64,000 nt of DNA from Ricinus communis (lineage: Eukaryota > Streptophyta > Magnoliopsida > Malpighiales > Euphorbiaceae), in NCBI RefSeq assembly GCF_019578655.1, contig NC_063261.1:24345126-24409125 (forward strand), written 5' to 3'. Positions 40,921-51,400 of this stretch are shown here, in pieces. Position numbers and translations under genes: made by a program. The stretch's first letter is position 1, and the number at the start of each line of letters is the position of its first letter. Below the pieces are notes generated by a model that saw only the letters and a program-made list of their open reading frames with translations, did not search any database and had not been told where the DNA came from.

Positions 40921-41475
40921 TTGGACAATGGGGTGTGGAAAGTGTTGATCACACTCTTTTCATATTCACTTGTGTACTTCTGACCCTCTAAAATATTGGT
41001 CACTTGCCCTTTTTCATGAGCTTTCTAAACCACAACATTATGATAATATATATAAACTTAATCATCAGTTCTTAATGATAATAAATAAATAAATTATAAA
41101 AATATAATAATTAATAAATATAGTTATATTACAGAGGGTAATTAATTTAGTTTATAAATGATGTGATAAACTAAATTTATTAAAATTTTTTTATTACTTA
41201 TAGAAAGAAATATCTCGTTTGGAATAATGAATTATTTTCCTACTAACAAGTAACAAGTCTAATTTAAAATTTATTTATGTTTACTGTATTTCTATTAATC
41301 CTATTAAGATTAGTGATTTATAAGATATTATGTATGGATACTTACTAAAAATTATGTTGTAATTTGGGAGAAATACTACTTAACTAAATTTTAATATTTC
41401 GTGTTCTTATGAATGGTTATGTTCTTCCTCGGCTTGTGAGTAATAAGTTGGTCTTCCAACTCTCTTTGTTTTCTT

Positions 41476-41511
<36 letters not shown>

Positions 41512-41699
41512 AAAGCTTTCGGCTCCATTGAAACTCGTTGATTAAGCCGAAACTATGAAATATTTGCAATATTAAATTCTACTCAATTCAATCAATTTAC
41601 ATGAATTTTTAAAAAAAAAATTAATTTTAAAAAAGGACGTAATTAATTTTAAATGATAAATAATTGAGCATGAAAAACATAGTAATAACAGTAGTAGTA

Positions 41700-41737
<38 letters not shown>

Positions 41738-42065
41738 GTAATGGAAAAACCTATTTAAATTTATGAATTTTTCAAGTTAAACATTATGATACTCAATTTG
41801 ATTAATGGACACTTAATATTGTGAAAGGATATTGAAATGGAGCCTAATTGGTCCCAATTATAACTGACTATTATATCTACGGATGTTTTTGGAGCTTCAC
41901 CACACATATTAATAGGAAAATCCAAATTGCAAAATTTTCATGCTTTGTTAGATGTATTTCATAAAATCTTACTCCTCTGCAAAATTACAGGTAAGTAAAT
42001 TAATGATTATATAAAAGAATACATGCATATGGGGCTTCACGGATATATATTCAGTTCCATTTCGC
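40766..42065. other. Intergenic region with microsatellites
   Basis: Gene-free AT-rich DNA between divergent genes: promoter side of the 40765 exon and of the KCS gene. Tracts include (TA)n at 40876-40916 and 41479-41508, and (TAG)n(TAA)n at 41691-41735. No other signal. Confidence 0.7.
41691..41735. repeat. (TAG)n(TAA)n microsatellite
   Basis: About three TAG units then some eleven TAA units; an uninterrupted trinucleotide tract about 490 bp upstream of the KCS start. Confidence 0.95.
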
Positions 42066-42224
42066 ATGAGTCTTTTTTTAATTAGCCCGTTGGTTATGCT
42101 TGAACCAAGCCACACGAGCTTTCCACTTGAAGAAACTAACACCATTATACCCATATTTATACTCGGATTATTACTACTGGATCACTCAAGATTCACCCAA
42201 AAACTTATCAAACCTTTGTCAGCA

Positions 42225-43592
42225 ATGGACATAATCATGTTTAGTCCCTCCAACAGTCGTGAAATTCTTTGTTTCTTGTTTCCTAACCTTAAAGTCCTTG
42301 CAGCAATTGCTCTTTTTCTTGCGATTTTCATGTACCTTTCTTTGAATTCCGAGCGTGTTTACCTGGTTGATTTCTTGTGCTATAAGGCACCTGAGACTCA
42401 TAGGGTTCCAATCTCTAGTTTCATAGAACACGAAGAGATTTTGGGTGAATTCAATAGTGAAACTGTTGAATTTCAAAGCAAAGTCCTCGAAAGATCAGGT
42501 CTAGGACATGAATCTTACTTCCCTTCAGGTATTCATCTGATTCCGACTGATCATTCATTGAAGTCTACGCTTGAAGAAGTCGAGATGGTGTTATTTACAA
42601 TTGTTCAGAACCTCTTCGCCAAGCACAGGATCGACCCAAAAAGCATTGACATTCTAATCACAAATTGTAGTCTTTCATGCCCAACTCCTTCTCTAGCATC
42701 AATGGTGATCAACAAGTTTGGATTTAGAAGCAATGTGATGAGCTTCAATCTGTCAGGAATGGGGTGCAGCTGTGGTCTTCTTTCTATATCTTTAACTAGA
42801 GACCTCCTCAAAGTGCATAACAACGTTTTAGCTCTAGTTCTTAGCACAGAATCAATATGTTCCAACATGTATCATGGAAAAGTCAAGTCTATGCTGCTTG
42901 CAAACTGCTTGTTTAGAATGGGGGGCGCTGCGATTTTGCTGTCGAATCGAAAATGTGACAGGCAGCTTGCTAAGTATGAGCTTAAGCATCTTATTAGAAC
43001 TCATCTGGGTTCTAAAGATACCTCTTATAAGTGTGTTGTCCAACAACCAGATGATGAAGGGTTCATCGGAGTGTCTTTGTCAAGATCAATTCTACAAGTA
43101 GCCAGTGAAGGATTGAAGACTAACATGGCAGCATTGGCTGCATTGGTGCTACCTTACTCCGAGCTAATCAAATATGGCCTATCAGTTATGTGGAAGATCA
43201 TTTGGCCACCAGCAAAAAGGAGAGGTCCTTATATACCTAATTTCAAGAAAGTTTTTGATCATTTTTGTGTTCATGCAGGTGGGAAAACAGTGATTGATGC
43301 AATAAAGGAGAGCCTTAAGTTGAAAAACAGGGACATTGAAGGATCAAAGATGACACTCTTTAGGTTTGGGAACACTTCCTCATCATCAATTTGGTATACC
43401 TTAGCATATCTTGAGGCAAAAGGTAGGGTTAGAAAGGGTGAAAATGTTTGGCAATTAGCACTGGGGAGTGGATTTAAATGTAACAGTGCTGTTTGGAAGT
43501 GTATTTCTAAGATGAAACCAGATGTTTCCAATGTTTGGATGGATCGAATTCATCGGTATCCAGTTGAGGTTCCTGATGTGATCGATCATTAA
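42225..43592 (+). CDS. 3-ketoacyl-CoA synthase (KCS, FAE1-type)
   Basis: Condensing enzyme of very-long-chain fatty acid elongation at the endoplasmic reticulum, joining malonyl-CoA to an acyl-CoA. Intronless, 455 aa from the ATG at 42225; the frame is open from an earlier ATG at 42066 (508 aa), but the extra 53 residues do not look like the family. One hydrophobic segment (about residues 23-39) can anchor it. The catalytic triad is intact: Cys181 in GMGCSCG, His350 in HAGGKTVID and Asn383 in RFGNTSSSSIWY, with the family's 33-residue His-Asn spacing. The residue after CS is Cys rather than the usual Ala. RVYLVDFLCYKAP near the N terminus and VWQLALGSGFKCNSAVW near the C terminus are classic KCS blocks. 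The length suggests one of the shorter KCS subgroups; I cannot assign a number. The stop codon borders a MITE insertion, so the 3' end of the transcript must run into transposon sequence. Confidence 0.95.
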   Translation: MDIIMFSPSNSREILCFLFPNLKVLAAIALFLAIFMYLSLNSERVYLVDFLCYKAPETHRVPISSFIEHEEILGEFNSETVEFQSKVLERSGLGHESYFPSGIHLIPTDHSLKSTLEEVEMVLFTIVQNLFAKHRIDPKSIDILITNCSLSCPTPSLASMVINKFGFRSNVMSFNLSGMGCSCGLLSISLTRDLLKVHNNVLALVLSTESICSNMYHGKVKSMLLANCLFRMGGAAILLSNRKCDRQLAKYELKHLIRTHLGSKDTSYKCVVQQPDDEGFIGVSLSRSILQVASEGLKTNMAALAALVLPYSELIKYGLSVMWKIIWPPAKRRGPYIPNFKKVFDHFCVHAGGKTVIDAIKESLKLKNRDIEGSKMTLFRFGNTSSSSIWYTLAYLEAKGRVRKGENVWQLALGSGFKCNSAVWKCISKMKPDVSNVWMDRIHRYPVEVPDVIDH

Positions 43593-43597
43593 TAAAA

Positions 43598-44651
43598 TGT
43601 CTAATTAGGAATGTCAATCGGATGGCTATTTTTGGATATCCGACCCGATCAAACGCCTAATAGGATGGATTCGAGTAATGATAAACGGGTTTGATATGGA
43701 TTTGAAATTTAATCTTACTACCCGTATCAGGTTCGGATCGGATTCGGATTTGAATCCACAGGTACCTATTATCCGAATCCAATTATATAAAAATAATATA
43801 TTAGATTTTTATTATTTAGAATATTATTTTAAATTTTACTAAATTTATGTTTGGATTGTATTAATATATTGATATTTAATGTTGAATATTTAAATTTTAT
43901 TATTTTATATTTTATTTTTTTTGCTTATATTAATTTTTGTTAATATATTTTAGAATTTATTTATTGTAAACAGTGTCGGTAACGGGTACCCATTTAGTTA
44001 CCCGAATGTTTATATAAATGGATAGGATACTCGCTATCCATTTAAATATCCATAAACATAGTTACTAATTATTTAATTTAAACGGGTTTTAATTGAGTTC
44101 GGATAGTATGCAGTTATTTCTATTCGGGTTTAGTAGGGGTTCGAGCAACAAAGACTATTTCTTAAACGGGTTTGAGACGGGTTTGGATACGTGTATTTTA
44201 ATCGGGTTTGGGTTCGAATATTCTTAAATGAGCGGGTATCCTACTCGTTGTTATTCCTAGGCCTAATAGCTTAAATAATTCAAATCTTTACGAAATTTTA
44301 CTATTTTAGCTAATTTTTTTAAAAGTTATTAATTTAGTCACAACTTAATAAATTGAGTGCAATTTTGGCTTAATTGAGTTGTTTTTCAAAGTTAAGCAAT
44401 GCGAACAATGACATGGACGCCAATTAAGAAATGAGAAATCCAAATTAATTGGTCCTAATGTCATATTATTTATATATATTACTTAATTTTGAATTCTTAT
44501 TTTTAAAATTGTATTCATATTATCGTTCATGTTGCTTAATTTTGACCGAAAACTTAATTTGGCAAAAAATCATAGCTAAATTAATAATTTTAAAAAAATT
44601 ATCAAAATAGCAAATTAGTGCAAAAATTTGAATTTTTTAGACTGTTAGACC
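43598..44651. mobile_element. Mutator-type MITE (same family as 952-1352), interrupted
   Basis: The right part (44260-44651) aligns to the element at 952-1352 along its length, including GAACAATGACATG and AATCATAGCTAAATT. The right end GTTAGACC mirrors a left end reading (T/G)GTCTAAT at 43598. The flanks TTAATAAAA (43589-43597) and TAAATAAAA (44652-44660) match at 8 of 9 positions, a likely 9-bp target duplication that overlaps the KCS stop codon. A second element (43606-44259) is inserted a few bases inside its left end. Excluding that, the element is about 390-400 bp, like the other copy. Confidence 0.75.
43606..44259. mobile_element. hAT-type MITE nested in the Mutator-type MITE
   Basis: Ends TAGGAATGTCAA and, reverse complemented, TAGGAATAACAA form short inverted repeats. 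The sub-terminal regions are rich in GGGTTTGG / CGGATTCGG phrases, common in plant hAT-type MITEs. Flanks TGTCTAAT (43598-43605) and GGCCTAAT (44260-44267) match at 6 of 8 positions and bracket the terminus of the host MITE, as expected for an 8-bp target duplication. No coding capacity. Confidence 0.65.
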
Positions 44652-44662
44652 TAAATAAAATG

Positions 44663-45102
44663 AACGTAGCTTACAATTATTTGAAGAAAGAGTAGTATTG
44701 ATTAATAGACTTACTATAGGGATTAATCTTTTTGTTCGATTTGAAGGTTTTACTAGCAACTAACCCTTTATCATATTAATTTAAACTGTCAAAACTAAAA
44801 TAAAGATCACTACTATTTAATTATAATTATATATAGTTCGTTCGTATCTAATTCACAAAAATATTTATTGGCAGGAATTTTCGTAAGTGTACACAATCAA
44901 TAAAATAATATAGTAATAAAAGAGTTATCACTTCCAGGAGAATTATTATTAAGTACCAAAATTGTATTAGTTTTCGTATTAATTAGGCCTAATTGCATAT
45001 CAAATCCCAATCTTTCATTTTTTTGGATTTTAGCATGATTTTTTTTTTATTTTGACAAATTAAGTCGTTAAGTTTTCAATTTTACAATTCAAATCACGAA
45101 CG
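44663..45102. other. AT-rich intergenic DNA
   Basis: No gene. The stretch 44985-45060 (GGCCTAATTGCATATCAAATCC) reads like a transposon end but I found no inverted partner. Confidence 0.5.
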
Positions 45103-45300
45103 CTTATTATGATGTGTCAGAAAAAGTTATTGTATGTGTATAAATTTAATGGCATGTTAGTGCCATGTAATATAACTAAAAAATGCATCGTTTAAGACCT
45201 AATTTCCAAATTACTAAAAATGAAACCTTAAATGCTCATTCCCCTAAATCGATTTTAACTCATCAAGTCTTGAATTCAAAACTAGCTTTCAAGTCGTTAG

Positions 45301-45744
45301 GTCAAAATCTTTCAGACCCATTTACTTTCTTCAGTCGAAGTTGAGGAACCTAAATTGATTCTTTGCTCATTTAAGATCCCATTAATTCGAAAATTACCCG
45401 TTGGTGAAGAGGAAGCTTTTGTTGCGAAAGTGGCTAACAGGTAAACCCATTTTTTTACTTTAATAGTACGATGGTCCCTCGCATTGATTTTGATTTTCAT
45501 CTGATAAATATATTAATAGAGTTTGTCTATGTTTGATTAGGCTTTGCTATTATTTAAGTACAATACACTTATTGTAAGTGAACAATATGGTTAATTAAGT
45601 TTTATTTATTTATTTTTATCCTAATACAGTAGTGGCACATTCTCCACATATTGCCACTACTGTGATATATTTATTAGCGATAAGGTGTATGTTTGTGGTG
45701 GAATAAGGCCCAAGCATGTTCTTGATATAGATAGAATATTTTGA
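45301..45744 (+). other. Two-exon open segment, possible captured gene fragment
   Basis: Between the arms of the inverted repeat, a frame opens right after a stop at 45298 and runs 45301-45440. It meets a donor CAG|GTAAAC, and after an intron 45441-45629 (acceptor ATACAG|T) it continues in frame 45630-45744 to a TGA. The product is 84 aa with no internal stop. It contains KLPVGEEEAFVAKVANS, then a Cys/His-rich stretch (TYCHYCDIF) and YVCGGIRPKHVLDIDRIF. Residue composition is protein-like. There is no ATG at the front, which suggests an internal piece of a larger gene. I do not recognise the family. It could also be a chance frame. Confidence 0.4.
45626..45663. repeat. Perfect 12-bp hairpin with 14-nt loop
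   Basis: ACAGTAGTGGCA (45626-45637) and TGCCACTACTGT (45652-45663) are exact reverse complements. The hairpin covers the predicted splice acceptor of the captured fragment's second exon. Confidence 0.85.
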
Positions 45745-45946
45745 CTTACAATTATAATACTTGAAAGCTAGTTTTGAATTCAAGACTTGAGGAGTTAAAA
45801 TCGATATAGGAGAATGACATTTAGGATTTCACTCTTAATAATTTGAGAATTAAGTTTTAAATGGTGCATTTTTGAATTATATTATATAACAGTGACATGT
45901 TATTAAATTTATACACACTTAGTAGCTTTCCTTAACACGCTATAAG

Positions 45947-48900
45947 ATTTAATATCACTTTTCTTTTTTGAAAACCCTATTCTTATAGATAAAAATTGTG
46001 AGACCACAAGTTGAATAAGCAAACAATATTGCAAAAGCCGATCACGGCCTAATCTATGAGTTGTTCTGTTATTAGAAATTAATACTAAAAAAATATGATT
46101 AATACTTTTATATCTTACTTTTATTTCCATAAATGTTATAATTTTAATTTTCTTTTTATTTTTACTTATAGGAAACAAGAATGACCAATATCAATTAAAT
46201 CAAATATATAAAAATTTATAGTACATTTATTAAATATAGAGTAAAGACCGAAATTTGACTCTCCTTGTGTAGAGAGTTAAAATTGACTTTCTACTCTATA
46301 TTTAAAAAGTAAATAATATATTAAAATGTTATTTTATAATATAATTTTTTAAAATAAAAAGTTTGATATATATAAAAAAAATATATTAAAAATACTCTTA
46401 CAAAGGATTATCCTTACCAGTTTAACACAGCACAAAACTAGAAGCTAATAATGGCACAAACTAGCAATAAAACAAAAATCTAAAACTGAAAAAAGGAAAG
46501 AAGAGACAACTAATAAAGGCCTCAGAATCTTTTTTTCCCCAGGCAATGGAGACTTCTTTAAAACTCCATTAATTAAAGTAATACTCAGTCTGTTAAAGTT
46601 TTTCCATTAACCCTAAAACAAACATTTTCCAAAAGGTAAAAGGGTTTTTGGATATTAGCTCTTTCTTTAGCTTTCTCTTAATTTCTTAAAAGTAGCCTCT
46701 CGCTATGGATGGACACTCCTACGCCTCTAATATTGGAATTCTTCTGCCATATTCTTTTTAAATGGTTAGCGATACCAATATGAAATGAATATAGAAAAAG
46801 GGCCAATGAACGATTTTCTGATTATGTCTGGAGAAGTTTTAATATTAAGGTTAGATCGTAATTAGCAAGTGTGATCGTTTTAATATTATTGGCCCATACC
46901 TCGTCATATTTTTAGAAAGAAATTTCATATTTTATTCATTTTCTAGAATAATTATTAATAATATTTTTTAAATTTTTATTTGTTAAAAATTATTCACTAT
47001 TGTTTTTAGTAAGTTATTATTAAAATATTTTATTTTGTATTTTTAAAATTATCCACAATTGTTTCTAAAGATATCAATTTTTCATTTTTTTTATTTTTTC
47101 ATTTATTTTTAAAATAAATTTTGAATAGTTTATAAATATCTCATATATATATATTTATTTATATTTTGATAAATATTTTAACAAATTTCAGATACTCAAG
47201 ATACATTATTATTTAGCAATAATATTCTTTGAGTTTACCTATTTTATGTATATTACTTTTAGTTAAATATTTATTTTTAGTGTTAACTATTTTTATTTTA
47301 TTAATTATATTCTTTTTAATTTTTTAAAATATTTATAAATATAATAAATATTAATTAAATTATTTATTTAAATTTTAATATTGAAGAAATCATAGTTCAT
47401 ATTATTAATATTCAAAATTAAATATAATTAATAATCATTATATATTTTATTTAATTTATGTTACAAGTATATCATATGAATAATCTTTTTAATATATATT
47501 TAATATATTTTTCTATATTAATTATTTCATTTTTCATATATAACATTATTAATACATCTCTAAATTTTTTAATCAGAAAAATATTTTTTAAATTTATTTA
47601 TTTATTTATCACTAATATTATAAAATTAAATAAAATACAATGATATTCATAAAAAATTTAATATATTTTTATTAAAAGCAAACTGAATATACATTTTTTC
47701 TTTAAAATATATATAATATAAATCTTTTTCTATTTAAAAAATTTAAATTGAATATTCTTATAAATAAAATTATATCTTTAAATATTTTTTATTCTCAATT
47801 ATTTTTGCATATATTTTTGTTTTTTGGGTAACTATGAAAGAAATCCATATTTTTACATGTAATCCCATAGTGGCAAGATTCTGGTGGTTTTGGGCACTAG
47901 CTTGTTTACTGATTAATAGATGGGGCTGGCCAAACAAGGGGGATAGAATCCACTGATCCCAGCACCATGTATCCGACAATTGAGCATCCTCTAACACGAG
48001 AAAGATGTTCTCTATGTGCTCCTAATTAAACGGCCATGATTTTGACAGATGTATAGGTTTTACTATGAAAACTCGTGGATTGGAGCACCGACTTTCCAAG
48101 TTCAACAGTCTCCTATGCCATGCGAAAGCTTTCCTACTAGTTGTTTCGAAAAATGTCGGCAAATTATCTAATGATTTAATGTATTTTTATTTTAAATTAT
48201 TATTTTTTATTTTAATAACTTATAAATATGAACATTAATAAATAAATAATGATCAAATTATATAATATTAATTGGAAGAATAATAATTATTGTGTGTCAC
48301 ACTAGAACCTTTTAATGGTATTATGCAATTTGGTCGTTATTTTCTAATGATTATATTCACAGAGTATTAAAATAAAAAAGAGCAAACTACGAATCCTAAA
48401 GTAAAAATACATTAAACCACAACATAATTTAATAAAGTTTTCCCTAGTTCTTATCATCTCATTTATTTCATGTTAAGCCAGTGGTTTATTATTATTACAG
48501 TCCATTTGATTTATGAATTTATGATCCTTAAAATTAGACTTAATTCTGAATTTAGTTAAATTATAAGATTATTTATATTAAATATTGTTTGATACAAATA
48601 TGTTGATTCATAGGATTAATTAATTCTATTTTTGTAATTCTATATTTGCTAGAGTTATTTAATTAGATAAATAAATTATTATATTAATTAAATTACTTAA
48701 ATATTTTTTATCTTACATATAAAATTTGTATCTCTTAATTTTTTTATTTTTATCTTTTTAAAAATATCTTATAAGTTTATACATCTAATTTATATCAACT
48801 TTTGGCTTGAAGTACTATTTTTACTCTCAGATACTAATTAACTTTAGAATATTACTTTGTATTAATTATTATCACATGATTTATTTTATTAAATATCATC

Positions 48901-49019
48901 TAGAATTTAAAATGTGTATAAAAGACATTTCAAATTTTTGCCAAGAAAAAAGTATTTCTTGATTTCAATGAAATAAGTAAAGTAGTATATGATATAAAAT
49001 AAACCAAAAGAAAAAATCT
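45947..49019. other. AT-rich intergenic DNA, no gene seen
   Basis: Three kilobases of mostly AT-rich sequence. The patches 46500-46760 and 47825-48160 are less AT-rich and may be remnants of transcribed or transposed sequence, but no frame on either strand has recognisable domain content. Confidence 0.55.
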
Positions 49020-50350
49020 CATTTAATTTTTTTAAACACTGATGTGTCTAAATTAGTATTTGCAAGTATACGAACTGAATGGTAGTTCGGGTAAGCTCAC
49101 CACGAGGTCGATCTCACAAGAAATTGTAGAGCATATATTATAAAAACCAACTATCACACAAATTACTGAAAGTAAATATAAACACTCTAAGCCAATATTT
49201 TGAAAATGATCTTAGTTTAATAAAAGAAATTAAATAATCAGAAAGTAAATATGCAACTACAATGATTAATATGAACTATATGATAAAATAGTATTTAGTC
49301 TAGCTTTTACTTAGTAATCCCCTTAATTCCCTTAAGCCCTAATTTAACAAATGAAATGGTGATATGCTTTTTCCTAATTCACCCAAGCTAATAATGCAAA
49401 TTAGGTTTCTTATACCAACATAGATTAAAGTAAAGATGATGTCTCTAATACTTTTAACTTAAAGATTTTCATAACAAATATTATTACTAAATTGATATGA
49501 TAGTCAATCAATAATAATAGATGATACTAATGAACATATGACAGAAAAAAAATCATTCATTAAACTCAAAATATATAAGGTTCATACATAAGTAAAAAGT
49601 CAAACAAAACACTTATGGGACTTAGCCTAACAATACTTAATCTAATGATCATTGTAATTAAATAGAAAGACTTAAGATTCATAAAACAGAAAACTAAAAT
49701 TTCCTCAAAGTTCAAAAGCTCTTCAAGGAATGAAGAAGATTAGTCATCTTTCTCCACGTCTTCGAAAAGCTTCTCTAATTCTTCAAAGAATGAAACAATA
49801 CAAGCTAGTAAGATGTCAATGATGATGAATTCCAGAATTTTCTGCAGAAAATAATAGAACTCTTCTTTCGAGAGACCCAGTAGTCAAAGAACTTCTTATT
49901 CTAATTCACCTCTACTCCTTGTAGAGATTCCCTTCTCTTTTGAGTTATTTTCTCCACACACAACTCCTATAGTTTATCCCTTATTGTCCTAAACAAACTA
50001 AACAATTCAAATGATAATTATCCACTAATTATATAGTAATTACTTAAACTCCCTCTTTTTAGGCCTTAATGAATTAAGTTAGGCCCAAACTATTAATAGC
50101 CCACGTGTCTGATTCCCGAGCCTTTCATAGCCATAGTCTAATTATGCTCATTAGTGCATTTTTAGCTCAAAGTTTCCTTTTTTTGCATTATTTCCTGAAT
50201 TTAGATAAGAAAAACTAAAGTGAGGTAAAACACATCTTTATACCATATTAGATATAGAAACAAATCATTTAAGCTCTAAATACCCTTAAATATCTATATA
50301 CAATTTAGATCGATCAAACACAAAGCACATAGGTTCAAAAATCATACCAT
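49020..50350. repeat. Probable LTR-type retroelement remnant
   Basis: The opening phrase (TTTGCAAGTATACGAACTGA ... GTCGATCTCACAAG) and the closing part (TTTTGCATTATTTCCTGAAT ... AAGCACATAGG) have the layout of a widespread non-coding plant repeat usually found as LTR or LTR-derivative sequence. No protein domains, primer-binding site or paired repeat was seen, so the call rests on phrasing only. Confidence 0.3.
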
Positions 50351-50733
50351 TGCAGTAATTCAAAAAGTAGCTTTCTACTTTTTATTCATTATTCATATGA
50401 GACAGAGAAATTTTTTTTTCTAAGGTATATAAGCACGGTCAATTGAGAAATAAATTAAAAAATTAAAATTATTTTAGAGAAATAAAATAAAAATCAAAAT
50501 TATTTTAGAGATCAAAATTTTATTAATTATAGATTAGTAATCCCGTTGGATATGGATTACTAAAAATATGAAAAGCTTGGTTTTAGATAAGACTTATTTC
50601 ATATATTAGCTAAACTATTGGGATTGTTAAGTCCAATATTTATCATATGTACCAAATTTAGCGTTATTTTATAATACTATGGCTTAGTTAAACAATCTCG
50701 TATGCCAAACGGATTGTTATTATTATATATAAA

Positions 50734-51357
50734 TTAGATTGTTTACTCATACGTTGCATAGTCATTATTATTATATGATTATAAAATCAAGTTCATTAAT
50801 AAAAAATTTAATTTTTAATATTTAGTACATATTCATCATATTTTAAAAATATTGTAAATTAAATTTTTTTAATTTTTTTCTTAAAATTTTATTAGTGTAC
50901 TAATATAAAAATTATTTCAAAAATATTTATTAATTAACTGTAATATTATATAAACTAATACTATCAATATAACTGAAATTACTATTTTTAAAAATATAAA
51001 TTATTATATAATTAAAACATCAATTTATTAATACATATAATATTTAAAATATTATTTTTAGAATTATAATTATTATCTAATTAAAATTATTTAATATAAT
51101 ATCAAAATATAATTAATATGCTATTTTTAGGATAATCATTATCTAATTAGGAATTAATTTATTATTAATATGTTCTTTTTAGAATTAGAATCAATGTTTA
51201 ATTAGGAATATAATTTATTGATCAATAAGTTAATAGAAAAAAACTATAAAATTATATATTAGTTTGAATTCTATATGTAAAAAATAAGTACACATGTCAA
51301 AATAAAAACCCTACGTATAAAAAAAAACACATATCGGAAAATTTTTAGGTTTCAGAA

Positions 51358-51398
<41 letters not shown>

Positions 51399-51400
51399 CA
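50734..51400 (-). repeat. AT-rich dispersed repeat, copy D (Helitron-like?)
   Basis: It aligns in order with copies A-C at 10.8-13.4 kb: ATTATAAAATCAAGTT, AAAATTTTATTAGTG, TTTAATTAGGAATATAA, AAATAAGTACACATGTC. On the minus strand the outer end reads CTATGCAACGTATGAGTAAA and then CTAA followed by T. A short imperfect hairpin (TGCAACGTATG) before a CTRR terminus is what a Helitron 3' end looks like. The other end runs into a (TA)n tract (51362-51396) and its 5' TC end is not identified. Confidence 0.45.

Larger units (their letters stand above)
45103..45946. mobile_element. Long inverted-repeat element carrying gene-like insert
   Basis: Left arm 45103-45294 and right arm 45759-45946 are reverse complements over about 190 bp, with near-identical inner ends (TCAAGTCTTGAATTCAAAAC and AACTAGCTTTCAAGT) and more diverged outer ends. 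The 464-bp centre is less AT-rich and holds a two-exon open segment (separate entry). Long arms around captured gene pieces are typical of Pack-MULEs, but no target duplication is clear at these borders, so the class is an inference. Confidence 0.7.

Noticed and set aside
42066..42224. Using the upstream ATG for KCS (508 aa)
   Set aside because: The extra 53 residues lack KCS-like sequence, and typical family members begin shortly before the hydrophobic segment, favouring the ATG at 42225. Not excluded.
42219..43531. Several minus-strand open frames inside the KCS gene
   Set aside because: They are shadows of the long plus-strand coding frame with no family resemblance.
47770..48170. Less AT-rich block with a 75-codon minus-strand frame
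   Set aside because: The frame ends in AT-driven Lys/Ile runs and has no recognised domain. It could be a relic of transposed sequence; no call is justified.
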